Positions 1 to 8,152 of a DNA stretch of 64,000 bases are shown in pieces (within the stretch, counting starts at the first letter, position 1; every line of letters starts with the position of its first letter). The position numbers and the translations under genes were made by a program. This stretch comes from Streptomyces niphimycinicus (GTDB taxonomy: Bacteria > Actinomycetota > Actinomycetes > Streptomycetales > Streptomycetaceae): the NCBI RefSeq assembly GCF_018883605.1, contig NZ_JAHLEM010000015.1, positions 35,924 to 99,923 of the forward strand. Reading direction: 5' to 3'. Below the pieces are notes generated by a model that had not been told where the DNA came from, did no database searches, and saw nothing but the letters and a program-made list of their open reading frames with translations.

Positions 1-2
1 AG

Positions 3-362
3 GCCAAGCTCCGCAGGCGCCTCCTCAAGGGCGCCAACCAGGCCACGTGCGCCCTGTGCGGACGCACCCTCCCTGTCCGCTTCATCCGCGCCGCCCACAT
101 CAAGCGTCGCAGTGCCGCCAGCCGCGAAGAGCGCCTCCAACTCGCCAATGTCATGCCGGCTTGCCTCCTCGGCTGTGACGAGCTCTTCGAACACGGCTAC
201 GTGCACGTCACGAGCGACGGCAGTATCGCCGTGAGCGACAAGGCCAACACCACCCCGGACCTCGCGGCGGCGGCCAAGGCCCTCGAAGGACGGACAGTCG
301 CCGAATACGGCCCCAGCCGGGAGCCCTTCTTCACCTGGCACTGCGACAACGTCGTCGGCTGA
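3..362 (+). CDS. HNH endonuclease-like protein, C-terminal part (5' end outside window)
   Basis: The reading frame is open from the first bases of the window and ends with a stop just before 363, so only about 119 C-terminal residues are present. They show a CxxC pair (CALCG), then AHIKRR, then a further Cys-rich patch (CLLGCDELFEHGYV). This Cys/His spacing is that of HNH-fold nucleases, in which the His of 'HIK' is part of the active site and the cysteines bind structural zinc. The tail looks like the end of the protein. It converges on the PglX gene with only 8 bp between the two stops. An HNH nuclease beside a PglX methylase and a TOPRIM pair fits a defence cluster, but its full domain content lies outside the window. 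Confidence 0.7.
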   Translation, partial: AKLRRRLLKGANQATCALCGRTLPVRFIRAAHIKRRSAASREERLQLANVMPACLLGCDELFEHGYVHVTSDGSIAVSDKANTTPDLAAAAKALEGRTVAEYGPSREPFFTWHCDNVVG

Positions 363-370
363 ACTCGGTG

Positions 371-3300
371 TCAACCCCTGATGTGACTCTGCACCGTTCT
401 CCGTGGCCGCCAGGCGGCAACGTCGTGCCTGCTGAGTCCATGAGAGGTTCGCAGCTCGTCCAGGTGATGCTCGAATTCCTCGGCCTCTTGAGCCTCCCAC
501 TGGCGGACCCAGGGGAGCAGCTCCTGGATACCCGCGAGGAGGGGAGTCAGCTGATACACGGTCCAGTCGGGCCGCCGGATGAGTTCACTCACCAGATCCA
601 GCAGGACGTGAACGCGGTCCGTCTCATTCCAGCCGGACCAGCCAAGGAGTGGACCGCCCTCCTCGGTGGCGCCTTCGGGATAGGAGACGAAGCGTTCCCG
701 GGGGATGTCCAGGCTGCCTCGGTGCGACCAGTAGGCAGCCCGCCGGAAGTCGATCGCGCTGAACTTGGGCGGGACAGGGATCCCGAGGGCCTCACCCGTC
801 CTGTCCTCGCTGCGCTGGAGTTCCCAGACCTGTTCCCACTCGGCGCGCTTGCGCAGCCCCGATTCCTTGTAGCGCAGCGCGGACACGCATGGCACATGCT
901 CGGTGGCCAGGACTGCCCCCAGTACGTCACCGAGGGCCGCGTCCCGCATGTCCAGATGATCTGTGGCATAGAGCGCGGCGACGGAACGCAGGTCGGCATC
1001 GTCAGCGAGTTGTCGAGCCAGTTGGCCGGGCGTCCGGGGGCGCGGGCGGACAGCAGCGCCGTTTCGACGCTCGAACCACAGTCGTTCGTCCTCACAGCGA
1101 TCGAGCAGCCAAGAGCGCAACGCTCGTTCCTCGCGCCTTTCCCATGGCTCCGATGACCACCGACGCTTGTACTCCGGGCGCTCGACGAGGGCGATGGCCC
1201 GGCGCGATTCGATGGCGTCGATCCTGGCCCGCACGATTTTCCGATAGGCGGACGGCCAGTGTGACGGGGGCTCGGTGATGGGTGTGGCACCGTTTCTCGT
1301 GAACCAAGAGTCCGTTGCTTCTTTGGCGACCATCTTCCGGGCCAGCACGATTTCGAAGGCGCGCTCCCCGGGCCGCAGCGGAGGCAGCGCGGAACCAGGA
1401 GGCATGGTCAGGCGAGTTTGGTCGTCAGCGGGTAGCAGTCCGTAGGAGCCGTATACCTCCCAGTCCAGTTCCTCCTGATGAGCGATCATTTGGTGACGCA
1501 GTTCTTCGTGCGAACTTCGGGCCGCATCCAAGGCGTCCCGGTCGAGCGGGCGTTGCTGCGCACACACGGTGCTTGGTTCACGGGCAGCGAGGCTCCGTCC
1601 GAGGGCGTGCAACGCCCTCGCATGGTCGAGCGGAGGGTCGGCAGGCAGCGGAAACCGCGAGAAGGACGCCGTTGCGAACGTGCGGGACCACGCCCATTCC
1701 TCGCCCGGCAGCGGAATGCCCAGCCCATCGGATCCGGCGCTGGAGTTGACCTGCTTGAGCCAGAAGCAGGCCGTTGATGAATTGAGGATTCCCAGAAGGG
1801 CGACGTATTCCTCCTCGTCCGCGGTTGAGGGCAGCTGCAGGACCGGAGCGGTTCGGCTGAATGCCATTCCGTCCTCCTCCAGCGCGAAGTGGTTGTGTGA
1901 GGCCACATACGCGAACGTGATGGCCGGCCCCTGGGCCCCGCCGTAGGGCCAGCGCCTCCAGGCCCACCAGGGCCTGGCCCGCGATGGCTGCTGGGACCCG
2001 GGGGCCGCACGCAGAACCTGTCGCATCGTCCAGAGATGCCTCCCCCACGAGGTGGTGAGGTCAGGGGGGAGGGGCCCGCCGTTTGCGTCATAGGGAGCCA
2101 AGACGTCCGCCGCCACACCCGCACGCCAGTCCCGTACGGTGTCGCCCGTGACCATGCCGCGACCCAGCGCGGCCGAGTCGGAATGCCTGGTGAACCAGGG
2201 TCGGTCGAGAGTGAAGACATCGTGCCGCCCTGGGTCGGTGAGGACGCCGACCGGAGCGGCGAGAACGTCGGCCAACTGGCGTGGAGCGCGGGAGAGCACG
2301 TCCATGAGGTCCGCTCCTCCACCACCCGTGAGAGTCCAGGGGAAGCGGTGGAAGCGCTGACGGGGTTCGTCCTGGACACTCACCCATTCAGAGGTGGTGC
2401 CGGGCTGGTCCACCTGGTCGAGGATCGCCTTCCATACGATCCCCTGGGCCGGATCCACCGGCTGCCTCGGTTCTCCGCGCACGCCGAGGACCGATCGCAC
2501 CGGTACGTCACGCATGCCTGGGTCATCATTGCGCCCCACCAAGACCAGAGTGGGGGTCCGATGGCCTGGTACGAAAACTCCTGAGGTGTCGACGACATGT
2601 GTGAGTCGGACGCGTGGAAAGAATTCCTCGATCAGCTTTTTTCCGAAATTACGCTTCGTGAACGAGCTCGATGTGTACATTCCGACGTACCCAGGCCGTG
2701 TGGTGACATTTCGCGCCGCGAGCTGGAACATGTGCTCGGTGAAGAAGCCGGAAAGAGGGAAGGGTCCTGTGGCGGAGGTGTAATGCATGCGGTATGCCGT
2801 GTTCATCGCCTTGTCGCGCACGGTGATATAGGGTGGCTCTCCCAGTACCGAATGGTATGACCCCTGGCGCAAAAGGCGGCAGTGCTCGGAAAACTCTTGC
2901 ACGTCCCCACGTGTTTCGCCGCCCTCGTGTTCTATATCGCCGAAAACAGAAAGGGACAGTTCCTTGGGCATGCCGGACCCCTCCAGCAAGGAGTCGCCCA
3001 CCGCCACATTGATGACGTGGTCGGGAAACTGATCCAGGGTCCGCTCGCCACTCTCCCGGGCGGCAGCGATCAACAGTCTGAAGCGCGTAATGCTGACGGC
3101 GAACGGATTGAGGTCGCAGCCATGGACGGAATCCAGCGATCGCAAGATCAGCTCGCGGTCCGGGGCCTCAGGTTCCGCCAGTCGCCATGCGGCCAGCAGC
3201 CGTTGGAAGACTCCGATCGGGAACGTCCCCGATCCGCATGCCGGATCGATGCTGCGAAAACCATGAAGGCCGAACTCCGCGATAGCCGGGCCCGTGGCGA

Positions 3301-3979
3301 GGTCGAGGACGAAGTTCGCGATGAACTCGGGAGTCTGGATCAGCCCATAGGTCTTCCGTGCCGCCTCGCTGATCTCTTGATACAGATCCCCCAGGAAACG
3401 GGTATCGAGTTCAGGATCGGTGAAGTCGAAACGGATCGAGCCGTCGCTGCCGCGCCGTCGCCAGAACGCCACCAACGCGGCCGCGGCCTCGGGAGAGGGC
3501 GATAGTTCCCCCAGCGGACCGTGCTCCAGGTCGAAGATGCGGGCCATCGCTTGATGGGAACGGGCCAGATGCGTGAATGCTTCCAACAACCAGTCCCGGT
3601 CGTTCTTCTCCGGGTGCGCCGCGAGATATGCCTCGTGCCGCCCTTCCGCCTCCACCAAGCGAGCCCCAGGCCCTGCGAGAAAAGGCCGATGGATGAGGTT
3701 GTTGTCCTCACAGAAGCGCACGAATACCGTGCCCAGGACCCATGCGACGGCGGCCTGCGTGATGCGCTCGCTCCGCCAGACTCCGTATGTGGCTGACGTG
3801 CGGGAGGAAGCACTCGCCTGTCCGTACGCGTTCCTCAGGCGACGGCGAAAGCGCTCCACGTTGTCGCTGCGCTCACGGAGGTCGCCCTCCAGCGCCAGAA
3901 CCTGCTTGCGCAGGTTGGTCATGAGCCCAGTCCTGTCCAACGAGGACGTCTCTGCATCGGCTCCGTCAGTCGGAGGCAC
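371..3979 (-). CDS. pglX: Orphan BREX-2-type adenine-specific DNA methyltransferase PglX with atypical EPPY motif
   Basis: About 1202 residues, the usual size of BREX-2 PglX, the m6A methylase of the Pgl phage-defence system first described in S. coelicolor. An N-terminal helical region (FVRFCEDNNL) leads to the SAM-binding motif DPACGSGTF near residue 245 and a 'GCDLNPFAVSITRFRLL' strand-helix, then long target-recognition and C-terminal domains. The amino-methylase motif IV, normally NPPY, reads GEPPYITV here (Glu codon at 2837-2839), which should weaken or abolish adenine flipping. The GTG start at 3979 is chosen because GGAGGAGAGG lies 8 nt before it. ATG starts at 4006 and 3922 are alternatives, and 3922 gives the N-terminus closest to known PglX. 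No pglW, pglY or pglZ is in the window, so it is an orphan here. It is divergent from the AAA/TOPRIM pair. Confidence 0.88.
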   Translation of the reverse strand: MPPTDGADAETSSLDRTGLMTNLRKQVLALEGDLRERSDNVERFRRRLRNAYGQASASSRTSATYGVWRSERITQAAVAWVLGTVFVRFCEDNNLIHRPFLAGPGARLVEAEGRHEAYLAAHPEKNDRDWLLEAFTHLARSHQAMARIFDLEHGPLGELSPSPEAAAALVAFWRRRGSDGSIRFDFTDPELDTRFLGDLYQEISEAARKTYGLIQTPEFIANFVLDLATGPAIAEFGLHGFRSIDPACGSGTFPIGVFQRLLAAWRLAEPEAPDRELILRSLDSVHGCDLNPFAVSITRFRLLIAAARESGERTLDQFPDHVINVAVGDSLLEGSGMPKELSLSVFGDIEHEGGETRGDVQEFSEHCRLLRQGSYHSVLGEPPYITVRDKAMNTAYRMHYTSATGPFPLSGFFTEHMFQLAARNVTTRPGYVGMYTSSSFTKRNFGKKLIEEFFPRVRLTHVVDTSGVFVPGHRTPTLVLVGRNDDPGMRDVPVRSVLGVRGEPRQPVDPAQGIVWKAILDQVDQPGTTSEWVSVQDEPRQRFHRFPWTLTGGGGADLMDVLSRAPRQLADVLAAPVGVLTDPGRHDVFTLDRPWFTRHSDSAALGRGMVTGDTVRDWRAGVAADVLAPYDANGGPLPPDLTTSWGRHLWTMRQVLRAAPGSQQPSRARPWWAWRRWPYGGAQGPAITFAYVASHNHFALEEDGMAFSRTAPVLQLPSTADEEEYVALLGILNSSTACFWLKQVNSSAGSDGLGIPLPGEEWAWSRTFATASFSRFPLPADPPLDHARALHALGRSLAAREPSTVCAQQRPLDRDALDAARSSHEELRHQMIAHQEELDWEVYGSYGLLPADDQTRLTMPPGSALPPLRPGERAFEIVLARKMVAKEATDSWFTRNGATPITEPPSHWPSAYRKIVRARIDAIESRRAIALVERPEYKRRWSSEPWERREERALRSWLLDRCEDERLWFERRNGAAVRPRPRTPGQLARQLADDADLRSVAALYATDHLDMRDAALGDVLGAVLATEHVPCVSALRYKESGLRKRAEWEQVWELQRSEDRTGEALGIPVPPKFSAIDFRRAAYWSHRGSLDIPRERFVSYPEGATEEGGPLLGWSGWNETDRVHVLLDLVSELIRRPDWTVYQLTPLLAGIQELLPWVRQWEAQEAEEFEHHLDELRTSHGLSRHDVAAWRPRRTVQSHIRG

Positions 3980-4204
3980 AGCGGCGACCTCTCCTCCGTA
4001 CAACATCAGCGTTCACGATCCACTGTCCTATTGGATACATCCTGCCAGCTCTCCAGCCCGACAGGCCCGAGCGTCGACGGCCATCGACCGACGCGCACGA
4101 TCGGTCACGGCCTGAGCCCTATGATTTCTGTGCGCGCCGGCCTGAACACCGCCGGGCACCGCAGTACCACGGTGACGACAGGGCCGGATGATCAAGGGGG
4201 ACAC
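3980..4204. promoter_or_regulatory. Divergent intergenic region between pglX and the AAA/TOPRIM pair
   Basis: About 225 bp separate two divergent starts. It must hold the promoters for both units. The only elements I can identify are the two ribosome binding sites, GGAGGAGAGG for pglX and AAGGGGG just before the ATPase ATG. No clear operator palindrome was found. Confidence 0.4.
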
Positions 4205-5620
4205 ATGCTGACACGCCTTGAAGTCAGTGGATTCAAGAACCTTCTCGATCTCAGGGTTGAGTTCGGTCCGTTCACCTGCATCGCGGGCGAGAACGGCACA
4301 GGAAAGTCGAACGTCTTCGACGCGATCCAGTTCCTGAGTCTCCTCGCCGACCACTCCATGATCGAGGCGGCTCAGGCCGTCCGCGGAACCCACGGTGAGC
4401 TGCACGGCGACGCGCGGGACCTGTTCTGGAACGGTTACGCGGCCGGCGAGCACGTGATGACGTTCGCCGCGGAGATGATTGTTCCGGGTGAGGTGGAGGA
4501 CGACTTCGGCCGACTGGCCCAGCCGACATCCACGTTCCTCCGCTACGAGCTCCGGCTCGGATACCAGCCCCCGAGGGGCGGGGAGCGGGGCGGCAGACTG
4601 ACGTTGCTGTCCGAGGACCTGAGCCAGATCAGACCGCGTGACGCCGGATCACACCTGCGGTTCCCGCACAGTGCCAAGGGCTTTCGGAATACCGTGATCC
4701 AAGGACGCCGGTCGGCCGCGCCCTACATCTCCACCACTCTCGACACGGGCGACGCGGTCGTCCGTATCCACGCCGACGGGGGCCGCAGAGGCCAGCCGCG
4801 TCCCGCACCCGCGAGCCGGGCCCCGCGGACCATGCTGTCCACGATCAACGAAAACGACGATCCGACCATCCTGGCGGCGCGGCGTGAGATGCAAACCTGG
4901 AGGCGGCTGGCTCTCGAACCCTCCGCGCTGCGCACCGCCGACCGCTATGACGACCCCAGTTTGATGCGGCCCGACGGTCTTCATCTGCCGCGGTGTCTGG
5001 ACCGGATCGCCCGGGAGAGGTCGTCGGACGACCCCGCTCGTGTCTACTCGCGGGTGGCGGGGCGCCTGTCGGATCTGTCGGGTCTGCATGTGCGCACGCT
5101 GGACGTGGAGGCTGACGACACGCGAAGGTTGCTGACGATCAAGCTGCACGAGATCGACGGCATGGTGCTGCCGGCCCGCAGCCTGTCCGAGGGAACTCTG
5201 CGCTTCCTGGCGCTGTGCGTCCTACTGGAGGACCCGCAGGCAGGCGGTCTGATGTGTATGGAAGAGCCCGAGAACGGCATTCACCCGGCCAATCTTTCCG
5301 CGATGGTGAAACTGGTGCGTGACCTGGCGGTGGACGCCGATGAGCAGGTTGATGAGGACAATCCCTTCCGGCAGGTTCTCATCAACACCCACTCGCCAGG
5401 GGTCGTACAACTCGTTGATCCCGCAGATCTGCTGATCGCTGACACCTCGACCGTTCCCGAGGCCGGCGGTAAGACGGCGCGCAGCTTGCGCCTGCGCCCC
5501 CTGGCCGGCACTTGGCGTGCCGGGGGTGCCGAGAGGGGGTACGGCACCGTGGCCGACATCCTCGCGTACCTCACGACTCCGCCAGAGGCTCGGCTGACCC
5601 TTGAGGGGAGCGACTCGTGA
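4205..5620 (+). CDS. AAA/ABC-type ATPase of a two-gene ATPase plus TOPRIM defence pair
   Basis: 471 residues of the RecF/SMC-like 'AAA_21' class. Walker A is GENGTGKS (residues 28-35); the signature is RSLSEGTLRFLAL; Walker B with the catalytic Glu is MCMEEPENGIHP; the H-loop is INTHSPG. An internal region of about 200 residues between Walker A and the signature replaces the usual coiled coil. The ATG at 4205 is preceded by AAGGGGG at good spacing; the frame is open further upstream without a better start. The stop overlaps the next start by 4 bp (GTGA), so the two genes are translationally coupled. An ATPase of this class paired with a TOPRIM partner is the layout of PARIS (AriA/AriB) and OLD/Gabija-like abortive systems, in which the ATPase senses and the TOPRIM protein cuts. 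Confidence 0.85.
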   Translation: MLTRLEVSGFKNLLDLRVEFGPFTCIAGENGTGKSNVFDAIQFLSLLADHSMIEAAQAVRGTHGELHGDARDLFWNGYAAGEHVMTFAAEMIVPGEVEDDFGRLAQPTSTFLRYELRLGYQPPRGGERGGRLTLLSEDLSQIRPRDAGSHLRFPHSAKGFRNTVIQGRRSAAPYISTTLDTGDAVVRIHADGGRRGQPRPAPASRAPRTMLSTINENDDPTILAARREMQTWRRLALEPSALRTADRYDDPSLMRPDGLHLPRCLDRIARERSSDDPARVYSRVAGRLSDLSGLHVRTLDVEADDTRRLLTIKLHEIDGMVLPARSLSEGTLRFLALCVLLEDPQAGGLMCMEEPENGIHPANLSAMVKLVRDLAVDADEQVDEDNPFRQVLINTHSPGVVQLVDPADLLIADTSTVPEAGGKTARSLRLRPLAGTWRAGGAERGYGTVADILAYLTTPPEARLTLEGSDS

Positions 5621-6264
5621 CCGTTCGCGCCCTCTACCTCTGCGAGGGATCAAGCGACACCGGCCTGCGCTTTCACATCGAGGCGATCGCCGCGGACGTG
5701 GGCAGGGAGATTCTCGTGACGGTCCCCGACCTGAATCGCCTGCCCAGCAAGCCCGGTCACTCGGTCGAGGACAAGCTACGAGCCGCGCAGCGTCTCAGTG
5801 ATGGCGAACGCGCGTACGATCTCGTCGTCATCCACCGCGATGCGGACGGTCATCCGGCGGACCATCGCCGCCGGGAGATCGCCAAAGCGGTGGCCCAAGT
5901 GAGCCCGGGTCTGGCACACGTACCGGTGATCCCTGTGCGGATGCTGGAAGCGTGGCTGCTGCTTGACCACGCCGCGATCCGTGAGGTGGCGGGGAATCCC
6001 AACGGCAGAGTGGCACTCGGTCTGCCGAAGGCGGCCAAGGCCGAATCGGTGCCGAATCCCAAGGCATTGCTCAGGCAAGCGCTCGCCACGGCCAGCGAAG
6101 AGAAGGGGCGTGGCCTGAAGAAGCTCCAGGCACGCTTCTGCGAGAACCGCGCACGGCTCCTACAGATGCTGGATCGCGAAGGGCCTGTAAAGCAGCTCGC
6201 CTCTTGGATGTCGTTCACCAACGACCTCCGTGAGGTGCTGGGCAAAGTCTCCGACATCGCATGA
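5617..6264 (+). CDS. TOPRIM-fold (DUF4276-like) putative nuclease effector
   Basis: 215 residues starting at a GTG inside the stop of the ATPase gene. The TOPRIM signature is visible: a Glu in the first strand motif (LYLCEGSSDT, E10) and a DxD in the second (VIHRDADG, D75 and D77), which bind Mg2+ in this nuclease/topoisomerase fold. The later 'PVRMLEAWLL' segment and basic C-terminal half (KKLQARFCENRARLL) are typical of DUF4276-type proteins. Coupled to the ATPase, it is most simply the effector of the pair. In PARIS the analogous AriB is released on sensing a phage trigger and cuts tRNA; the target here is unknown. Assignment to DUF4276 rather than DUF4435 is from overall pattern and is less certain than the TOPRIM call. 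Confidence 0.75.
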   Translation: MTVRALYLCEGSSDTGLRFHIEAIAADVGREILVTVPDLNRLPSKPGHSVEDKLRAAQRLSDGERAYDLVVIHRDADGHPADHRRREIAKAVAQVSPGLAHVPVIPVRMLEAWLLLDHAAIREVAGNPNGRVALGLPKAAKAESVPNPKALLRQALATASEEKGRGLKKLQARFCENRARLLQMLDREGPVKQLASWMSFTNDLREVLGKVSDIA

Positions 6265-6460
6265 GTGCTGCCCGTTACGCCGAATCCGATGTCCGTCGGC
6301 TCGCTGGAGCCCGGTCGTAGGACAGGTAACCATGCAGGCTCGCGGCACTGCCTTGGCCGGTCCTCGCTATAGGGGACCAGGGTGCGCGGGCGACTTCCGC
6401 GATGCCCGCGGCATCGACCCGGACACGTCGCGTCCGGCGGGGTCGGGTGTGGGATGTGGC

Positions 6461-6720
6461 TCAGCCGAAGTTCACGTCACTGCACAGGAAGTACGTCTGG
6501 TCCATGTGCGATGCCTGCCAGATCGTGTAGAGGACGTGGCGGCCGGTGTAGCCGGAGGTGCTGACATTGATCGCGTAGTTCTGATTGAGCGGCTGGGTGG
6601 TGGGGTCGTACCCCTGGCGGGACACATACACCTTGAAGTAGTCCGCACCGTGGCTGGCCTGGTCGTACAGCTTGACGGTGAACTTGCCGCCGATGTTCGT
6701 GACGGCGTGCGCAGCGTTCA
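6461..6720 (-). pseudogene. C-terminal fragment of an AA10 lytic polysaccharide monooxygenase
   Basis: About 85 residues ending in the characteristic AA10 tail (YTIWQASHMDQTYFLCSDV) of secreted chitin/cellulose-active copper monooxygenases. The signal peptide and the copper-binding histidine brace are missing, and upstream sequence in the frame does not resemble the family. Between 'DPTTQPL' and 'NQNYAINVSTSG' roughly 15-20 residues normally present appear to be deleted in frame. It is therefore a decayed remnant of a gene that is normally outside defence islands. Confidence 0.75.
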
Positions 6721-6987
6721 GGACGCTGACGGCACTTGGCTCCACCACGACTGGTCCACCGGCCCGCTCACCGTCGAGGAAGCAGCCGACGCGCTCGGAC
6801 GGGCGCAGGCGTACCTCGAGAGCGCCAACTGGACCGTACGCCACGTCTCCACGAAGCCCCGGTGCGGGCCCTGTTCGCATTCCACGAAGAGGACGAAACG
6901 GTGGCGCGGCTCGTCCCCTCGGCCGAGGGGACGCTGCGCGTCGCAGTGACCACACCCGCCGTCCAAGCCGCCGTCACGGACACCTGA
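6719..6987 (+). pseudogene. Frameshifted remnant of an unidentified coding sequence
   Basis: A coding-like stretch begins in one frame (GTWLHHDWSTGPLTVEEAAD through about 6850) and continues in another (LFAFHEEDETVARLVPSAEG to the stop at 6987). Both parts have normal Streptomyces codon usage and amino-acid composition, while neither frame is convincing beyond its half. I do not recognise the family. It abuts the truncated monooxygenase fragment tail to head, suggesting that both are leftovers around a recombination junction. Confidence 0.45.
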
Positions 6988-7329
6988 CGGCGTCAATCCG
7001 CTTCGGGCTTCGGCCCCGTCCACACCCGTCGGGAGCCAATGGCGCGGCCTGCTCTGCACTTCCGCGCCATGATCCGCCTCGACGGGCTGGATGATCGGGG
7101 ACGCGCGCCGCCCGGATGGGCGACGACAGACCGCCTGGGGAAGCCGGGCGGTCTGCGGTCAGCCAGCTTCGGCCTCCGGGCTCTCGGCGCGGATGTCGTC
7201 GGGCGGCGCATGCTGCGTTTCGATGCTCAGGTCGACGCCGCCGGACTTTCCGGAAGAGGCGGGAGCACCCGTTGCTCAGCGTAGGCCGACCTGCGGATCA
7301 TGTCGTGTGTGCCGGACTGGACTGATCTG
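6988..7329. other. Non-coding stretch, no supported feature
   Basis: Short frames are present but none has plausible start signals or recognisable content. It contains the short complementary blocks 'gaccgcctgg' and 'gccgggcggtctgcggtc' around 7130-7160, which could fold into a hairpin. Nothing else is seen. Confidence 0.3.
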
Positions 7330-7878
7330 ATGAGCCAAGCGCTCAGTGCCTTACTGGGGACCGTCGTTGGCGGCGCCATCACCGTACTCGTTGCGCGGTG
7401 GCAAACTACCAAGACGATCAGCGCACAGGCTCAACTAGCAGCTGAGCAACATACCGCTAGTGTGCAATTGGCCCAGGCCGAGAGAGAGCGGGAGAACTCG
7501 GCGGGCGCGGCCAGGCAGCTCCTTGAACGCTTGGCCGATCTCTATGCGTGGTTGCCCTCATTGCCGGACGTAGCTCTTGAAACCCCCAGGCTGAGTGAAC
7601 ATGCACGGGCGCGTTGCGCTGAGGCCATGGAATCCGTCCGTCGTGGGATGTTCACCGAACTCTTCTCGATCACAGACGCCGAGATGCGTGAGCGGTATCG
7701 AGTATTGGTGCGCCTCGTCTACGACGCGGGGAGGCGTAGGGCGGGAGGCCGGCATCCCGAACGAGTGATCAGAGACGTGAGGAACTATTTGCGCTACGTG
7801 CAGATATCTCTTGGGTTTGTCATAGATGGCGAGCCGCTGCCTGTCCACGAAGAGCCTCCGGCCCTCGACCGAGACTGA
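7330..7878 (+). CDS. Small N-terminally anchored protein of unknown function (full-length copy)
   Basis: 182 residues. The N-terminus (LSALLGTVVGGAITVLVAR) is a single membrane anchor, followed by a Gln/Ala/Glu-rich coiled coil (about 30-65) and a helical soluble domain. The ATG at 7330 is preferred over a frame opening 10 codons earlier because the hydrophobic segment then lies at the N-terminus. No family recognised. The region 7605-7963, covering the last 90 codons and about 85 bp beyond the stop, recurs at 29073-29425 as a 5'-truncated copy at roughly 80% identity by eye, so the element is repeated within the island. Base composition is lower in GC than in neighbouring core genes, consistent with transfer. 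Confidence 0.6.
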   Translation: MSQALSALLGTVVGGAITVLVARWQTTKTISAQAQLAAEQHTASVQLAQAERERENSAGAARQLLERLADLYAWLPSLPDVALETPRLSEHARARCAEAMESVRRGMFTELFSITDAEMRERYRVLVRLVYDAGRRRAGGRHPERVIRDVRNYLRYVQISLGFVIDGEPLPVHEEPPALDRD

Positions 7879-7963
7879 CCTGACGTCTGGCTGCCGTCCA
7901 GTTCTTCGGCGATCTGGAGAGATCCTGCGGACGGCAGTTGAAGAAGGAGACGGCGCAGAGACC
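7605..7963 (+). repeat. Left copy of a dispersed ~355-bp repeat
   Basis: This segment matches 29073-29425 in the same orientation, with scattered substitutions and a few small indels. The match starts inside the coding region and runs past the stop into non-coding sequence, so the homology is at DNA level rather than only at protein level. The other copy lies next to the tRNA-Arg gene. Confidence 0.8.
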
Positions 7964-8093
7964 CTGCTCTCTGTGGTTCTCCGGCGCTCTACTGATTCGT
8001 GGGCTGACCTGCGGAAATGGAATGCTGATAGTTCAACATTCGACTGTGTTGCCCCCGAGGCCCGGCCTGCCTTGTCCAGGGAAGCGAGGTAGC

Positions 8094-8120
8094 ATCTAAG
8101 TAAGATTCAATCTATGTAAG
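8094..8120 (+). promoter_or_regulatory. AT-rich promoter/operator candidate with an 11-bp direct repeat
   Basis: The repeat atctaagtaag (8094-8104) recurs as atctatgtaag (8110-8120), with starts 16 bp apart, in an unusually AT-rich stretch just upstream of the ATPase gene at 8153. It may be a regulator binding site or part of the promoter. Confidence 0.4.
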
Positions 8121-8152
8121 GTCCAAACTACGTTTGATGCCTGAGGTGAAGG

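Noticed and set aside
368..1156. A plus-strand frame opposite the 3' end of pglX
   Set aside because: Shadow of pglX, with no ribosome binding site or family match.
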